The notes under the pieces are model-generated. The model was not told where the DNA came from. It saw only the letters and a program-made list of their open reading frames with translations, and ran no database searches. Both the position numbers and the translations under genes were made by a program. From Lysobacteraceae bacterium P (GTDB taxonomy: Bacteria; Pseudomonadota; Gammaproteobacteria; Xanthomonadales; Xanthomonadaceae), in NCBI GenBank assembly GCA_005503055.1, contig SCOX01000017.1, positions 1-57,726 on the forward strand: a stretch of DNA of 57,726 nucleotides, written 5' to 3'. The first letter of the stretch is position 1. Each line of letters begins with the position of its first letter. Positions 1 to 9,671 of this stretch are shown here, piece by piece.

Positions 1-216
1 CTGCCGCGTGGCCTGCCGAACGCCCGGCCATGGATGGCCGGGCCGGGCGATCCGAAGCCCGCAATGCGACGCCATGGATGGCTGCGGATGCATCCCCGAA
101 ATCGATGCACACGAGGCACTGCCGCGTGGCCTGCCGAACGCCCGGCCATGGATGGCCGGGCCGGGCGATCCGAAGCCCGCAATGCGACGCCATGGATGGC
201 TGCGGATGCATCCCCG
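1..216. repeat. 118-bp tandem duplication at window start
   Basis: Bases 1-98 recur without a mismatch at 119-216, giving a period of 118 bp; the remaining 20 bases of the unit (99-118) have no second copy. Each copy holds a palindrome (GCCCGGCCAT, GG, ATGGCCGGGC; first copy at 22-43) and a second ATGGATGG motif. Three short overlapping open frames cross it with the same repeated amino acids, have no ribosome binding site and resemble no family I know, so I treat it as non-coding. The array may continue to the left of the window. Confidence 0.9.
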
Positions 217-243
217 CAATCAGCGCGCGGCACCGCCACCCGG

Positions 244-399
244 CCGTCATCCCGGCGAAGGCCAGGATCCAGGCTCGCGGCCCCGAAGCTGCTCCACCGT
301 CATTCCAGCGAAAGCTGGAATCCATTTCGCCGTTGCTGCTGGCGCGCTAGTCACCGGCGAGGGAGAGCAAGATGGATTCCAGCATCCGCTGGAATGACG
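244..399. repeat. REP-like palindromic repeats, three elements
   Basis: Three copies of a short palindromic repeat lie downstream of pyrF. One starts with CGTCATCCCGGCGAAGGCC near 244, one occupies 298-325 (CGTCATTCCAGC, GAAA, GCTGGAATCCAT), and an inverted partner occupies 372-399. The second and third can also pair with each other to form a larger stem. This GTCATTCC/GGAATCCA element is a common dispersed intergenic repeat in Xanthomonadaceae. Apart from these, 217-521 holds nothing recognisable. Confidence 0.75.
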
Positions 400-521
400 G
401 GCATTGAAGGCGGTGGCATGCAGTGAGCGTGCGGCACGGTCCGAGCCCGATTCCGGCCTCACCGCAAGGTCGCACTCACGACGTCACGCGAATTGCCTGG
501 CCAGCCCGGCGCTGCAAACGC

Positions 522-1337
522 TCAGCGAAACCGATTGATCTGATCGCGCAACTCACGCGCCGCATCCGCGGCGGCCTGCGCATAGTCGTCGCCCTTCGAC
601 GCGTACAGGATCGCGCGCGAGCTGCTCACCATCAGGCCGGTGCCGTCGGCGGTCCTGGCGTTGCTCACGACGGCTTCGACGTCGCCACCCTGTGCGCCGA
701 CGCCCGGTACCAGGAATGGCACCTCGGATCCCACGATCGCGCGAACTTCCTTCAGCTGGACGGGCCAGGTCGCGCCCACGACCAGCGAGCAGTTGCCGTT
801 GCCGTTCCATTCGCGCGCGACTTTCTCGGCGACGTGCTGGTAGAGCGGGCGGCCATCGACGACGAGGTCCTGCAGATCGCCGGCGCCCGGGTTCGAGGTG
901 CGGCACAGGATCACCACGCCGCGATCGGCACGGTCGAGGAACGGCTGCACCGAATCGCGGCCGAGGTACGGGTTCGCGGTCACCGCGTCGGCGGCGTAAC
1001 GGTCGAAGGCTTCGGCGGCGTAGTGCTGTGCCGTGCTGCCGATATCGCCGCGTTTGCTGTCGAGGATCACCGGGACGCCGGGATGCTCGGCGTGGATGTG
1101 GGCGATGAGCCGCTGCAACGCGTCTTCCGCGCCAAGCGCGGCGAAATGCGCGATCTGCGGCTTGAACGCGCAGGCGTACTGCGCGGTGGCGTCGGCGATG
1201 TCGCGGCAGAACGCGAACACCGCATCGTCGTCTCCCGCGAACTTCGCCGGGAGCTTCGCCGGTTCGGGGTCGAGGCCGACGCAGACGAGGGAGTCGGCGT
1301 CGCTCCAGCGCTGTTTCAGGGATGACATGAAGGTCAT
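522..1337 (-). CDS. pyrF: orotidine 5'-phosphate decarboxylase (type 2)
   Basis: Decarboxylates orotidine 5'-monophosphate to UMP, the last step of de novo pyrimidine synthesis, in the cytoplasm. The protein has 271 residues, which fits the longer type 2 family. The catalytic signature DSKRGDIGSTA lies at about residues 93-103. I start at the ATG at 1337 because AGGA sits 7-8 bases upstream on the minus strand; a start 15 codons further out (1382) lacks such a site, and the inner ATG at 1328 has none either. It lies downstream of ettA, separated by a hairpin and a REP-like palindrome, so it is probably transcribed on its own. Confidence 0.93.
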   Translation of the reverse strand: MTFMSSLKQRWSDADSLVCVGLDPEPAKLPAKFAGDDDAVFAFCRDIADATAQYACAFKPQIAHFAALGAEDALQRLIAHIHAEHPGVPVILDSKRGDIGSTAQHYAAEAFDRYAADAVTANPYLGRDSVQPFLDRADRGVVILCRTSNPGAGDLQDLVVDGRPLYQHVAEKVAREWNGNGNCSLVVGATWPVQLKEVRAIVGSEVPFLVPGVGAQGGDVEAVVSNARTADGTGLMVSSSRAILYASKGDDYAQAAADAARELRDQINRFR

Positions 1338-1453
1338 GCTGGAGTCCTCGTTCTTGTTCTGGTCCGACGGCGGCTGCGCCACGGGCGATGCCTGTCTTCG
1401 CCCTGCGTCGGCTCAATGCGCGAAAGCGCCTTCGCCGGATGACGTGTCAACCT

Positions 1454-1477
1454 GGATCCCGGCCTTCGCCGGGATGA
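1454..1477. repeat. REP-like palindrome between ettA and pyrF
   Basis: ATCCCGGC (1456-1463), a CTTC loop, and GCCGGGAT (1468-1475), followed by GACG. It belongs to the same family as the elements near 244-399 and 17336. Confidence 0.7.
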
Positions 1478-1478
1478 C

Positions 1479-1521
1479 GATCCGACAAAGCCGCGCCCGC
1501 AGTGCGGGCGCGGGTCGGATC
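1479..1521 (-). terminator. long hairpin directly after ettA
   Basis: GATCCGAC (1479-1486) pairs with GTCGGATC (1514-1521), and CCGCGCCCGC (1491-1500) pairs with GCGGGCGCGG (1504-1513). The result is an 18-bp stem with a one-sided 4-base bulge and a 3-base loop. It begins one base after the ettA stop codon on the minus strand. No strong T run follows, so it could end transcription or protect the mRNA 3' end. Confidence 0.55.
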
Positions 1522-1522
1522 A

Positions 1523-3184
<1,662 letters not shown>

Positions 3185-3381
3185 GCGCTCTCCGGAACCG
3201 GGACGCGCCCATGCCGGCCGGGGTGGCCTGGTCGGGCGGTTGGAAGCGGCGATTATCCCGTACGGGAGCAGCGCACGCCAGCGAGGCGGCCGGGCCGCAC
3301 ACCGGAAAACCGGGCACGCAGGCTTCGCGGCTGACCCGGCGTTGAATTGGCGACGATCGGCCGGCCCGCGATGAGCCGGAC

Positions 3382-3677
3382 GAGTCTCCGGGCCTGGTGC
3401 GCGAGTCTCCAGGCTCGGCCCGCGAGTCCCTGGGCCTGGTGCGCCACCGTGGGGACCCTCGCGCGCCAGTCTGCGAGCCTGGACGGCGAGTGAAATCGAC
3501 TGACGAGCCAGTGCCTGGGGCTGGCGTTCGAGTCTTTCCGCCTCGCGCGCCGGGGCGATCCGCCTGGGGAGCGAGTCATTCGAACTGGCGAGCGAGCCAA
3601 TCGGCCTGGCGTTCGAGTCTCCGGGACTGGCGCGCCAGCCGATTCGACTGGCGCTCGACACTCCGGACCTCGCGGGG
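3382..3677. repeat. degenerate 21-bp tandem repeat array, about 14 units
   Basis: Units begin at 3382, 3403, 3424, 3445, 3467, 3488, 3509, 3530, 3551, 3573, 3594, 3615, 3636 and 3657. The rough consensus is GAGTCTCCGGG followed by CCTGGCGCGC. Spacing is 21 except for two 22-base steps. Units are clearly diverged. The array fills most of the 499-bp gap between the LpxO-like gene and ettA; 3185-3381 shows nothing recognisable. Because 21 is a multiple of three, several frames stay open and read as heptapeptide repeats, but no ribosome binding site accompanies them and the two single-base shifts break phase. Confidence 0.85.
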
Positions 3678-3683
3678 CTCCCC

Positions 3684-4589
3684 TCAGATCCAGACGATGA
3701 ACGCCACCACCAGCGCCACGGCGGCGTACTTCAGGCCGTAGTACAGCGACTTGTTGCGCTCGCGCAGGCCCTTGGCCTTCAGGCGCAGCACGTAGAAGTA
3801 CTTGAACAGCCGGTTGAAACCGCCCGTCTTGTCGCCCTCCATGTTCGGCGAGGCGCCGGCGGCGATCAGGTTGCGGGCGACGAAACGGTTGAAGGCGCGG
3901 GCCCAGCCGAAGCGCAGCGGCCGTTCCACGTCGCAGAACAGGATGATCCGGTTGCTCTGGGTCTCGTTGCGCGCGCTGTGGATGTAGGTCTCGTCGAACA
4001 TGGTCCACTGGCCGTCGCGCCAGCTGTAGCGCTGGCCGTCGACGTCGATGTAGCAGCCGTCGTCGTTCGGGGTTTCCAGGCCCAGGTGCAGGCGCAGGGA
4101 GCCGGCATAGGGGTCGCGGTGCGGGCGCAGCTCGCTGCCGGGGGGCAGCTCGGTGAACATCGCCGCCTTGACGCTGGGGATCTGCCGCAGCAGGGCCGTG
4201 GTCTGCGGGCACAGCTCGGCCGCCGAGGGGTGGGCCTCGTCGTACCACTTCAGGTAGAAGCGCTTCCAGCCGCGGCGGAAGAACGAGTTGAAGCCGACGT
4301 CGTTGTAGCCCTCGGCGGCCTTGATGTGCTGCAGCTCGCGCAGGCGCCGGGCTTCCTCGCGGATGGCCTGCCAGTTCTGGCGCAGCGGTTCCAGCTCGGG
4401 GAAATGGCGGCCCGGGTCCTCGATGAACGGCGTCGTCGGCACCCGCGAGAAGGCGTACATCAGCACGTTGATCGGGGCCATGAAGGTGGAGTGGTCCAGC
4501 AATTGCCGGCCCAGGCGGTGCCGGACCCGGCCGCGCAGGTGCACGTAGACCGCGCTGGCGATGAACAGCAGGACGAAGACCCATTTCAC
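3684..4589 (-). CDS. aspartyl/asparaginyl beta-hydroxylase family dioxygenase, LpxO-like
   Basis: Predicted Fe(II)/2-oxoglutarate-dependent dioxygenase of the AspH family. In bacteria this membrane-bound group includes LpxO, which 2-hydroxylates a secondary acyl chain of lipid A. The protein has a membrane segment at the N-terminus (KWVFVLLFIASAVYV) and another at the extreme C-terminus (YAAVALVVAFIVWI). The metal motif is visible as PHRDPY (HxD), followed by a distal histidine in ETYIHSARNE. With the GTG start at 4589 it has 301 residues, the usual length of LpxO-like proteins. That start has no good ribosome binding site; an ATG at 4670 with AGGG upstream would add 27 residues that are not family-like. 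Substrate is inferred, not shown. Confidence 0.8.
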   Translation of the reverse strand: MKWVFVLLFIASAVYVHLRGRVRHRLGRQLLDHSTFMAPINVLMYAFSRVPTTPFIEDPGRHFPELEPLRQNWQAIREEARRLRELQHIKAAEGYNDVGFNSFFRRGWKRFYLKWYDEAHPSAAELCPQTTALLRQIPSVKAAMFTELPPGSELRPHRDPYAGSLRLHLGLETPNDDGCYIDVDGQRYSWRDGQWTMFDETYIHSARNETQSNRIILFCDVERPLRFGWARAFNRFVARNLIAAGASPNMEGDKTGGFNRLFKYFYVLRLKAKGLRERNKSLYYGLKYAAVALVVAFIVWI

Positions 4590-4758
4590 GGTCGGAGGTA
4601 TCCAGGGAGAGAACGAAGGCGGGGAAAAGGCGCGTTGACGCTGGCGCCCTGATGGGCTTGCTGGCTGCATTTTAAGCCCTGGGCTACCATCGTCGACCCG
4701 GCCGCGGCAGCTTTCCGGGCGCCCGCCGGTCCGTCCACCCCACGTCCGAGGTTCGCGA

Positions 4759-6012
4759 ATGTTCCCCAGCTCCGCCCGCATCGCCGGTTACGACGATGAA
4801 CTCGCCCAGGCCATCGCCAACGAGGCGCGCCGCCAGGAGGACCATGTCGAGCTGATCGCCTCGGAAAACTACGCCAGCCCCCGCGTCATGGAGGCCCAGG
4901 GCAGCGTGCTGACCAACAAGTACGCCGAAGGTTACCCCGGCAAGCGCTATTACGGCGGCTGCGAGTACGTCGACGTGGCCGAGCAACTGGCCATCGACCG
5001 CCTCAAGCAGCTGTTCGGTGCGGACTACGCCAACGTCCAGCCGCATTCGGGCTCGCAGGCCAACCAGGCGGTCTACTTCGCGCTGCTGAACCCGGGCGAC
5101 ACCATCCTGGGCATGTCGCTGGCCCACGGCGGCCACCTCACCCACGGCGCCAAGGTCAACGCATCGGGCAAGCTGTTCAACGCGGTCCAGTACGGTGTCG
5201 ACGACCGCGGGCTGATCGATTACGACGAAGTCGAACGGCTCGCCGTCGAGCGCAAGCCGAAGATGGTCGTGGCCGGCTTCTCCGCGTATTCGCAGCAGAT
5301 CGACTGGGCGCGCTTCCGTGCCATCGCCGACAAGGTCGGCGCCTATCTCTTTGTCGACATGGCGCACGTGGCCGGCCTCGTCGCCGCCGGTGTCTACCCG
5401 AACCCGCTGCCGCACGCGCACGTGGTCACCTCGACCACGCACAAGACGCTGCGCGGCCCGCGCGGTGGCTTCATCGTTGCGAAAGGTGCGGGCGAGGAAA
5501 TCGAGAAGAAGCTGCAGAGCATCGTCTTCCCGGGCATCCAGGGCGGACCGCTGATGCACGTCATCGCCGCCAAGGCGGTGGCCTTCAAGGAAGCGCTGGA
5601 GCCGGAATTCACCACCTACCAGCAGCAGGTCGTGAAGAACGCGCAGGCGATGGCGAAGGTCATCATCGATCGCGGTTACAAGATCGTCTCCGGCGGCACG
5701 CAGAACCACCTGATGCTGATCGACATGATCGGCAAGGGCGTGACCGGAAAGGACGCCGAAGCCGCGCTGGGCAAGGCTCACATCACCGTCAACAAGAACG
5801 CCGTACCGAACGATCCGCAGAAGCCGTTCGTGACCTCGGGCCTGCGCATCGGCACCCCGGCCGTCACCACGCGTGGCTACCAGGAAGCCGATTGCGTCGA
5901 ACTGGCGAACTGGATCTGCGACGTGCTGGACGCGCCGAAGGACGAGAACGTCATCGCCGCCGTGCGCGGGAAGGTGACGGCGCAGTGCCAGAAGTTCCCG
6001 GTGTACGGCTGA
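4759..6012 (+). CDS. glyA: serine hydroxymethyltransferase
   Basis: A pyridoxal-phosphate enzyme that interconverts serine and glycine while charging tetrahydrofolate with a one-carbon unit. The 417 residues match the bacterial family exactly. The cofactor lysine is K229 in the signature [13 protein letters not shown], and HSGSQAN and the SENY motif near the N-terminus are intact. The ATG at 4759 follows GAGG. It is divergent from the LpxO-like gene. It stands first in a plus-strand series (glyA, nrdR, ribD) but is separated from nrdR by a 100-bp gap holding an inverted repeat, so it may be transcribed alone. A weak -10-like TACCAT lies at 4685-4690. Confidence 0.97.
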   Translation: MFPSSARIAGYDDELAQAIANEARRQEDHVELIASENYASPRVMEAQGSVLTNKYAEGYPGKRYYGGCEYVDVAEQLAIDRLKQLFGADYANVQPHSGSQANQAVYFALLNPGDTILGMSLAHGGHLTHGAKVNASGKLFNAVQYGVDDRGLIDYDEVERLAVERKPKMVVAGFSAYSQQIDWARFRAIADKVGAYLFVDMAHVAGLVAAGVYPNPLPHAHVVTSTTHKTLRGPRGGFIVAKGAGEEIEKKLQSIVFPGIQGGPLMHVIAAKAVAFKEALEPEFTTYQQQVVKNAQAMAKVIIDRGYKIVSGGTQNHLMLIDMIGKGVTGKDAEAALGKAHITVNKNAVPNDPQKPFVTSGLRIGTPAVTTRGYQEADCVELANWICDVLDAPKDENVIAAVRGKVTAQCQKFPVYG

Positions 6013-6017
6013 GAGGC

Positions 6018-6107
6018 GGGGATTCGGGATGAAGGGATTCGGGATTCGCAACAGACGCCATCGGCTTTCGCCCTTTCGAATCACGAATCTCTAATCACGA
6101 ATCCCGG
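6018..6107. repeat. GATTCGGGATTCG-type inverted repeat between glyA and nrdR
   Basis: Two GGGATTCGGGAT-like stretches (6018-6050) face TCACGAATC / ATCACGAATCCCGG (6078-6107), so the region can fold into one imperfect stem. A copy of the same element lies between ftsA and ftsZ (32947-33084). It ends just before the nrdR start codon. Confidence 0.7.
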
Positions 6108-6112
6108 CCCCC

Positions 6113-6634
6113 ATGCATTGCCCTTTCTGCCAGCACAACGACACCCGCGTGATCGACTCGCGCGTATCCGACGACGGCGCGACCATCCGCCGTCGTCGCG
6201 TATGCGAAGCCTGCGGTGAGCGCTTCTCCACGCTGGAAACCATCGAACTCAAGCTGCCGCTGATCATCAAGAGCGACGGCCGCCGCGAGGCCTTCGACGC
6301 CCGCAAGCTGCGCGCCAGTTTCGACCGCGCGCTGCAGAAGCGACCGGTGTCGGAAGAGCACATCGAGGCGTCGGTGCGCGCCGTCGTGCACCACCTGCGC
6401 ATGACCGCCGAGCGCGAATTGCCCTCGCGCCGCGTCGGCGATTTCGTCATGACCGAACTGCGCAAGCTCGACCACGTCGCCTACGTGCGATTCGCTTCGG
6501 TGTACCGCGCGTTCCAGGACGTGGCGGATTTCCGCGAGGAACTCGACCGCCTGGAGAGCGACAGCTCCGGCGAAGGGCAACTGCCGTTGCTCGACGAAGA
6601 CGCCGAGCCCGCGCCGCGCTCCAGGAAGCGCTGA
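6113..6634 (+). CDS. nrdR: transcriptional repressor NrdR
   Basis: A nucleotide-sensing repressor of ribonucleotide reductase operons. The N-terminal zinc ribbon has cysteines C3, C6, C31 and C34 (MHCPFC and CEACGERF), followed by an ATP-cone domain that reads the ATP/dATP state ([18 protein letters not shown] onward). At 173 residues it is slightly longer than the usual 150-170 because of an acidic then basic tail. The start is fixed by the conserved MHCPFC. No strong ribosome binding site is visible, since the repeat element runs up to the start. The stop overlaps the ribD start by one base (TGATG), the usual nrdR-ribD coupling. Confidence 0.96.
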   Translation: MHCPFCQHNDTRVIDSRVSDDGATIRRRRVCEACGERFSTLETIELKLPLIIKSDGRREAFDARKLRASFDRALQKRPVSEEHIEASVRAVVHHLRMTAERELPSRRVGDFVMTELRKLDHVAYVRFASVYRAFQDVADFREELDRLESDSSGEGQLPLLDEDAEPAPRSRKR

Positions 6635-7746
6635 TGGCCCCGCTTTCGACAAACACGTTTTCCGCCACCGATCACGCGATGATGGCCCGCGCACTGCGGC
6701 TGGCCGAGCGCGGCGCCTACACCACCAAGCCCAATCCGATGGTCGGCTGCGTGATCGCGCACGGCGAGGAGGTCGTCGGCGAAGGTTGGCACCAGCGCGC
6801 CGGCGAACCGCACGCGGAAGTATTCGCGCTGCGCGCTGCGGGCGAACGCGCAAAAGGCGCCACGGCCTACGTCACGCTGGAACCCTGCGCGCACACCGGC
6901 CGCACCGGGCCGTGCGCGGATGCGCTGATCGCCGCCGGCGTCGCGCGCGTGATCGCGGCGATGCGCGATCCGTTCCCGCAGGTCGACGGCGCCGGTTTCG
7001 AGAAGCTGCGCGCGGCCGGCATCGAGGTCGAAGCGGGCCTCATGGAAACCCAAGCGCGTGCGCTCAATCGCGGCTTTCTTTCGCGCGTGCAGCGCGGACG
7101 GCCGTGGCTGCGCGTGAAGCTGGCGACCAGCCTGGACGGGCGCAGCGCGCTCGCCAACGGCGAATCGAAGTGGATCAGCGGCGAGGCCTCGCGCCTGGAC
7201 GTGCAGCATTGGCGCGCGCGCAGCGGCGCCATCGTCACCGGCGCCGGCACGGTGCTGGCGGACGATCCCGCGCTGACCGTGCGTTTCCCGGACGACACGC
7301 CCTTCGTGCCGCCGCTGCGCGTGGTGCTGGATCCGGGCCTGGCGACGGTCGCGCGCGGTCGCGTGCGCGAAGGTGACGCGCCCACGCTCTATCTGCATGC
7401 GCCCGACGCCAAGGCGCCGCGCGGTTTCCAGGCCGACCACGCGGCGGTGCCGGTGCGCGAGGGGCGTTTCGATCTCGACGCGGTGCTCAGCCTGCTGGCC
7501 GAACGCGGCGTCAACGAGATCCAGCTCGAAGCCGGCGCCACGCTGGCGGGCGCTTTCCTGAGCGAGGGCCTGGTCGACGAAGTGCTGTTGTACGTCGCGC
7601 CCGTGTTGCTGGGCGAACGCGCGCGGCCGATGTTCGACGGCCTGGCGATCGACACCATGGCGCAGAAGCTGAAGATGGCGATCGTGGAATCGCGCTACAT
7701 CGGCCAGGACGTGCGTCTGCTGTTGAGGCCCGATCCGCAAACCTGA
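6634..7746 (+). CDS. ribD: bifunctional diaminohydroxyphosphoribosylaminopyrimidine deaminase / 5-amino-6-(5-phosphoribosylamino)uracil reductase
   Basis: Catalyses the second and third steps of riboflavin synthesis. The N-terminal cytidine-deaminase-like domain carries the zinc site HAE (60-62) and PCAHTGRTGPC (84-94). The C-terminal reductase domain starts near residue 155 (RPWLRVKLATSLDG) and contains the NADPH-binding region VTGAGTVLADDP. The length of 370 residues is typical. It is translationally coupled to nrdR. It lies upstream of the FMN riboswitch, so that switch should not control it directly, unlike ribE, ribB and ribH. Confidence 0.96.
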   Translation: MAPLSTNTFSATDHAMMARALRLAERGAYTTKPNPMVGCVIAHGEEVVGEGWHQRAGEPHAEVFALRAAGERAKGATAYVTLEPCAHTGRTGPCADALIAAGVARVIAAMRDPFPQVDGAGFEKLRAAGIEVEAGLMETQARALNRGFLSRVQRGRPWLRVKLATSLDGRSALANGESKWISGEASRLDVQHWRARSGAIVTGAGTVLADDPALTVRFPDDTPFVPPLRVVLDPGLATVARGRVREGDAPTLYLHAPDAKAPRGFQADHAAVPVREGRFDLDAVLSLLAERGVNEIQLEAGATLAGAFLSEGLVDEVLLYVAPVLLGERARPMFDGLAIDTMAQKLKMAIVESRYIGQDVRLLLRPDPQT

Positions 7747-7770
7747 AGACGGACAGCCGAGGTGCTGCCC

Positions 7771-8532
7771 ATGACCGGCGCGAACTTCAAGGACCACTTC
7801 TCCGGCATCGCCGATGCGTACGCGCAGGCGCGGCCGGAATACCCCGACGACCTGTTCGATGCCATCGCCGCGGTCGTCCCGCGCACGGCGCGTGTGTGGG
7901 AGCCCGGCTGCGGAAGCGGCCAGGCCACGCGCGGGCTCGCGGCGCGCTTCGCCCACGTGCATGCGACCGAGCCGAGCGCGAAGCAGCTCGCCCAGCATTG
8001 GGCGCAGCCGGGTACCGACGCGGTGAGCCTGGCGGTCGAGCCCGGCGAGCGAACGGCGCTGGCGGACGCGAGCGTGCAACTGGTGGCGGTCGCGCAAGCG
8101 CTGCACTGGTTCGACCGACCGGCGTTCTTCGCCGAATGCCGACGCGTACTCGCGCCGGGCGGCGTGCTGGCGGCATGGGGCTATGCGGATTTCATCGCGC
8201 CCGAAGGCATGGTCGAGGCGGTCGAGGCGTTTCGCTCGCGCATCGAACCGTACTGGCCGCCGGAGCGGGTGCAGGTGGACGCGCACTATGCCGGCTACGA
8301 GTGGCCGTTCCCGGCGCTCCCGGCGCCGGCGTTGTGGCTGGAGATGGAGTGGCGGCTGCCGCAGTTCCTGCGTTACCTGTCGAGCATGTCGGCCACCGCG
8401 CGTTGCGCCGCCGACACCGGCGAGGACCCGGTCGCGCGCCATGCGCCGGCCCTGGCCGCCGCGTGGGGCGAGGCGGAAGAGCCCCGGGCGATCCAGTGGC
8501 CGCTGTTCCTTCACCTGCGCCGGAAGGGCTGA
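7771..8532 (+). CDS. class I SAM-dependent methyltransferase, substrate unknown
   Basis: A small-molecule-type methyltransferase of 253 residues. The SAM-binding motif I VWEPGCGSGQA is at about 42-52. A middle motif, VAQALHWFDRPAFFAECRRV, is typical of the UbiE/Methyltransf_11 group that includes yeast Tmt1/Crg1-like enzymes. I choose the ATG at 7771, which has GAGG nine bases upstream, over the GTG at 7762. It sits 24 bp after ribD and ahead of the riboswitch, so it is probably co-transcribed with ribD, but nothing in the sequence ties it to riboflavin synthesis. The substrate cannot be told from the sequence. Confidence 0.82.
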   Translation: MTGANFKDHFSGIADAYAQARPEYPDDLFDAIAAVVPRTARVWEPGCGSGQATRGLAARFAHVHATEPSAKQLAQHWAQPGTDAVSLAVEPGERTALADASVQLVAVAQALHWFDRPAFFAECRRVLAPGGVLAAWGYADFIAPEGMVEAVEAFRSRIEPYWPPERVQVDAHYAGYEWPFPALPAPALWLEMEWRLPQFLRYLSSMSATARCAADTGEDPVARHAPALAAAWGEAEEPRAIQWPLFLHLRRKG

Positions 8533-8624
8533 CGTGCCCGTTCCCCGGGTCTCTCCTGCGGAACGGACACCGCATCATCGCCATCCACGCAACACACCAT
8601 CCGCCGGGGCGTCCCGGACCCCGG

Positions 8625-8633
8625 TGCTAGAAT
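8625..8633 (+). promoter_or_regulatory. extended -10 promoter for the rib operon
   Basis: TGCTAGAAT combines an extended -10 (TGN) with TAGAAT at 8628-8633. It lies about 35 bp before the FMN riboswitch aptamer. No clear -35 is present. The same TAGAAT hexamer precedes rnpB (17533) and ribH (10833). Confidence 0.5.
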
Positions 8634-8668
8634 TCGCGGGCCGGTTCGCCGGCGACACCACACGTAAC

Positions 8669-8873
8669 GTCTTCAGGGCGGGGTGAAATTCCCCACCGGC
8701 GGTAGGTGCGACCACGCTGTCGAAGGCATGGCGCGCACGAGCCCGCGAGCGCTTGCGCCGCATGCTTCCAACGAAGCCGGCGCAAGGTCAGCAGATCCGG
8801 TCCGATGCCGGAGCCGACGGTCGGAACTCGCGGGCGACCGCGGATTTCCGGAAAGTCCGGATGAAAGAAGACA
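8669..8873 (+). promoter_or_regulatory. FMN riboswitch (RFN element)
   Basis: Conserved aptamer blocks are readable in order: CTTCAGGGCGGGGTGAAATT, CCCCACCGGCGGTAG, AGCCCGCGAGC, GGTCAGCAGATCCGGT, GCCGGAGCCGACGGTC and AGTCCGGATGAAAGAAGAC. This is the FMN-sensing leader that shuts down riboflavin genes when FMN is abundant. Two variable parts are long here: a third stem with CTTGCGCC/GGCGCAAG arms, and an inserted hairpin between GACGGTC and AGTCCGGATG in which CGCGG and CCGCG close a GCGA loop. A terminator-like stem follows at 8901, and ribE is 150 bp downstream. Confidence 0.97.
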
Positions 8874-8879
8874 GCCGCA

Positions 8880-8923
8880 CACGGCCCGTGCCGTGCGCCT
8901 GCCTCATGCCTTGAGGCGTTTTT
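8880..8923 (+). terminator. riboswitch expression platform with intrinsic terminator
   Basis: GCCTCA (8901-8906), a 5-base loop and TGAGGC (8912-8917) are followed by GTTTTT (8918-8923), a Rho-independent terminator between the FMN aptamer and ribE. A separate small hairpin CACGGC/GCCGTG lies at 8880-8895. Together they form a plausible transcription-termination platform: FMN binding would favour the terminator. Confidence 0.7.
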
Positions 8924-9024
8924 CGCTCATTTCTTGATCGGGAAACGTTTCATATGCAGCTCCTTGCGCCAAGCTCCGCGCACCGCGGTGCCACCCGCCC
9001 GTCTTTGCAGCGGGGTGCCAGCTG

Positions 9025-9645
9025 ATGTTCACCGGCATCATCGAAGGCGTGGGCCGCCTGGCCGCCCTTGAGCGCCGTGGCGGCGACGTCCGCCTTACCG
9101 TCGGGGTCGGCACGCTCCCGTTCGATTCCGTGCAACTGGGCGAAAGCATCGCCGTCAACGGCGTGTGCCTGACGGTGATCGCGTTCGACGCCGACACGTT
9201 CGCCGCGGACGCATCCAACGAAACCCTCGCGTTGACCACGCTGGGCGGGCTCGCCGAAGGCGATGCGGTGAACCTGGAACGCGCGATGCGCCCGACCGAC
9301 CGTCTCGGCGGGCATCTGGTCAGCGGGCACGTGGACGGACTGGGACGCGTGGAGCGCATCGAGCCCGATGCGCGTGCGCAGCGCTGGCGCTTCAGCGCGC
9401 CCGCGCACCTGCTGCGCTACATCGCGAAGAAGGGTTCGATCTGCGTCGACGGCGTGAGCCTCACCGTGAACGAAGCCGACGACACCGGATTCGAGGTGAC
9501 GCTGATCCCGCACACCGTCGCGCACACGCGTTTCGCGCACACCAACGTGGGCGATGCGGTGAACCTGGAGATCGACCTCGTCGCCCGCTACGTCGAACGG
9601 CTGCTGGCCGATCGCGGCGCCCCGCGCGCCGGCGTCAACGTTTAA
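9025..9645 (+). CDS. ribE: riboflavin synthase, alpha chain
   Basis: Dismutates two 6,7-dimethyl-8-ribityllumazine molecules to riboflavin plus the pyrimidinedione. The protein has 206 residues and two lumazine-binding repeats. The first begins with the diagnostic MFTGIIEG and holds NGVCLTV; the second holds GHLVSGHVDG and the parallel motif DGVSLTVNE. It is the first gene behind the FMN riboswitch and is followed by ribB after 26 bp. The ATG at 9025 is set by the invariant N-terminus. Confidence 0.97.
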   Translation: MFTGIIEGVGRLAALERRGGDVRLTVGVGTLPFDSVQLGESIAVNGVCLTVIAFDADTFAADASNETLALTTLGGLAEGDAVNLERAMRPTDRLGGHLVSGHVDGLGRVERIEPDARAQRWRFSAPAHLLRYIAKKGSICVDGVSLTVNEADDTGFEVTLIPHTVAHTRFAHTNVGDAVNLEIDLVARYVERLLADRGAPRAGVNV

Positions 9646-9671
9646 GAGCACGCAATCAAGAGCACACGACC

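Noticed and set aside
1-216. CRISPR array
   Set aside because: The units are directly adjacent copies of 118 bp with no unique spacers and no cas genes nearby. The 21-bp array was rejected as CRISPR for the same reason.
423-1325. 300-codon plus-strand frame over pyrF
   Set aside because: It is the shadow of pyrF, whose catalytic motif and length are intact on the minus strand.
3397-3741. Plus-strand 114-codon frame through the 21-bp array with a regular Trp-Arg heptad
   Set aside because: It has a GTG start, no ribosome binding site, and two single-base period shifts. It also runs into the 3' end of the opposite LpxO-like gene. Kept only as part of the repeat finding.
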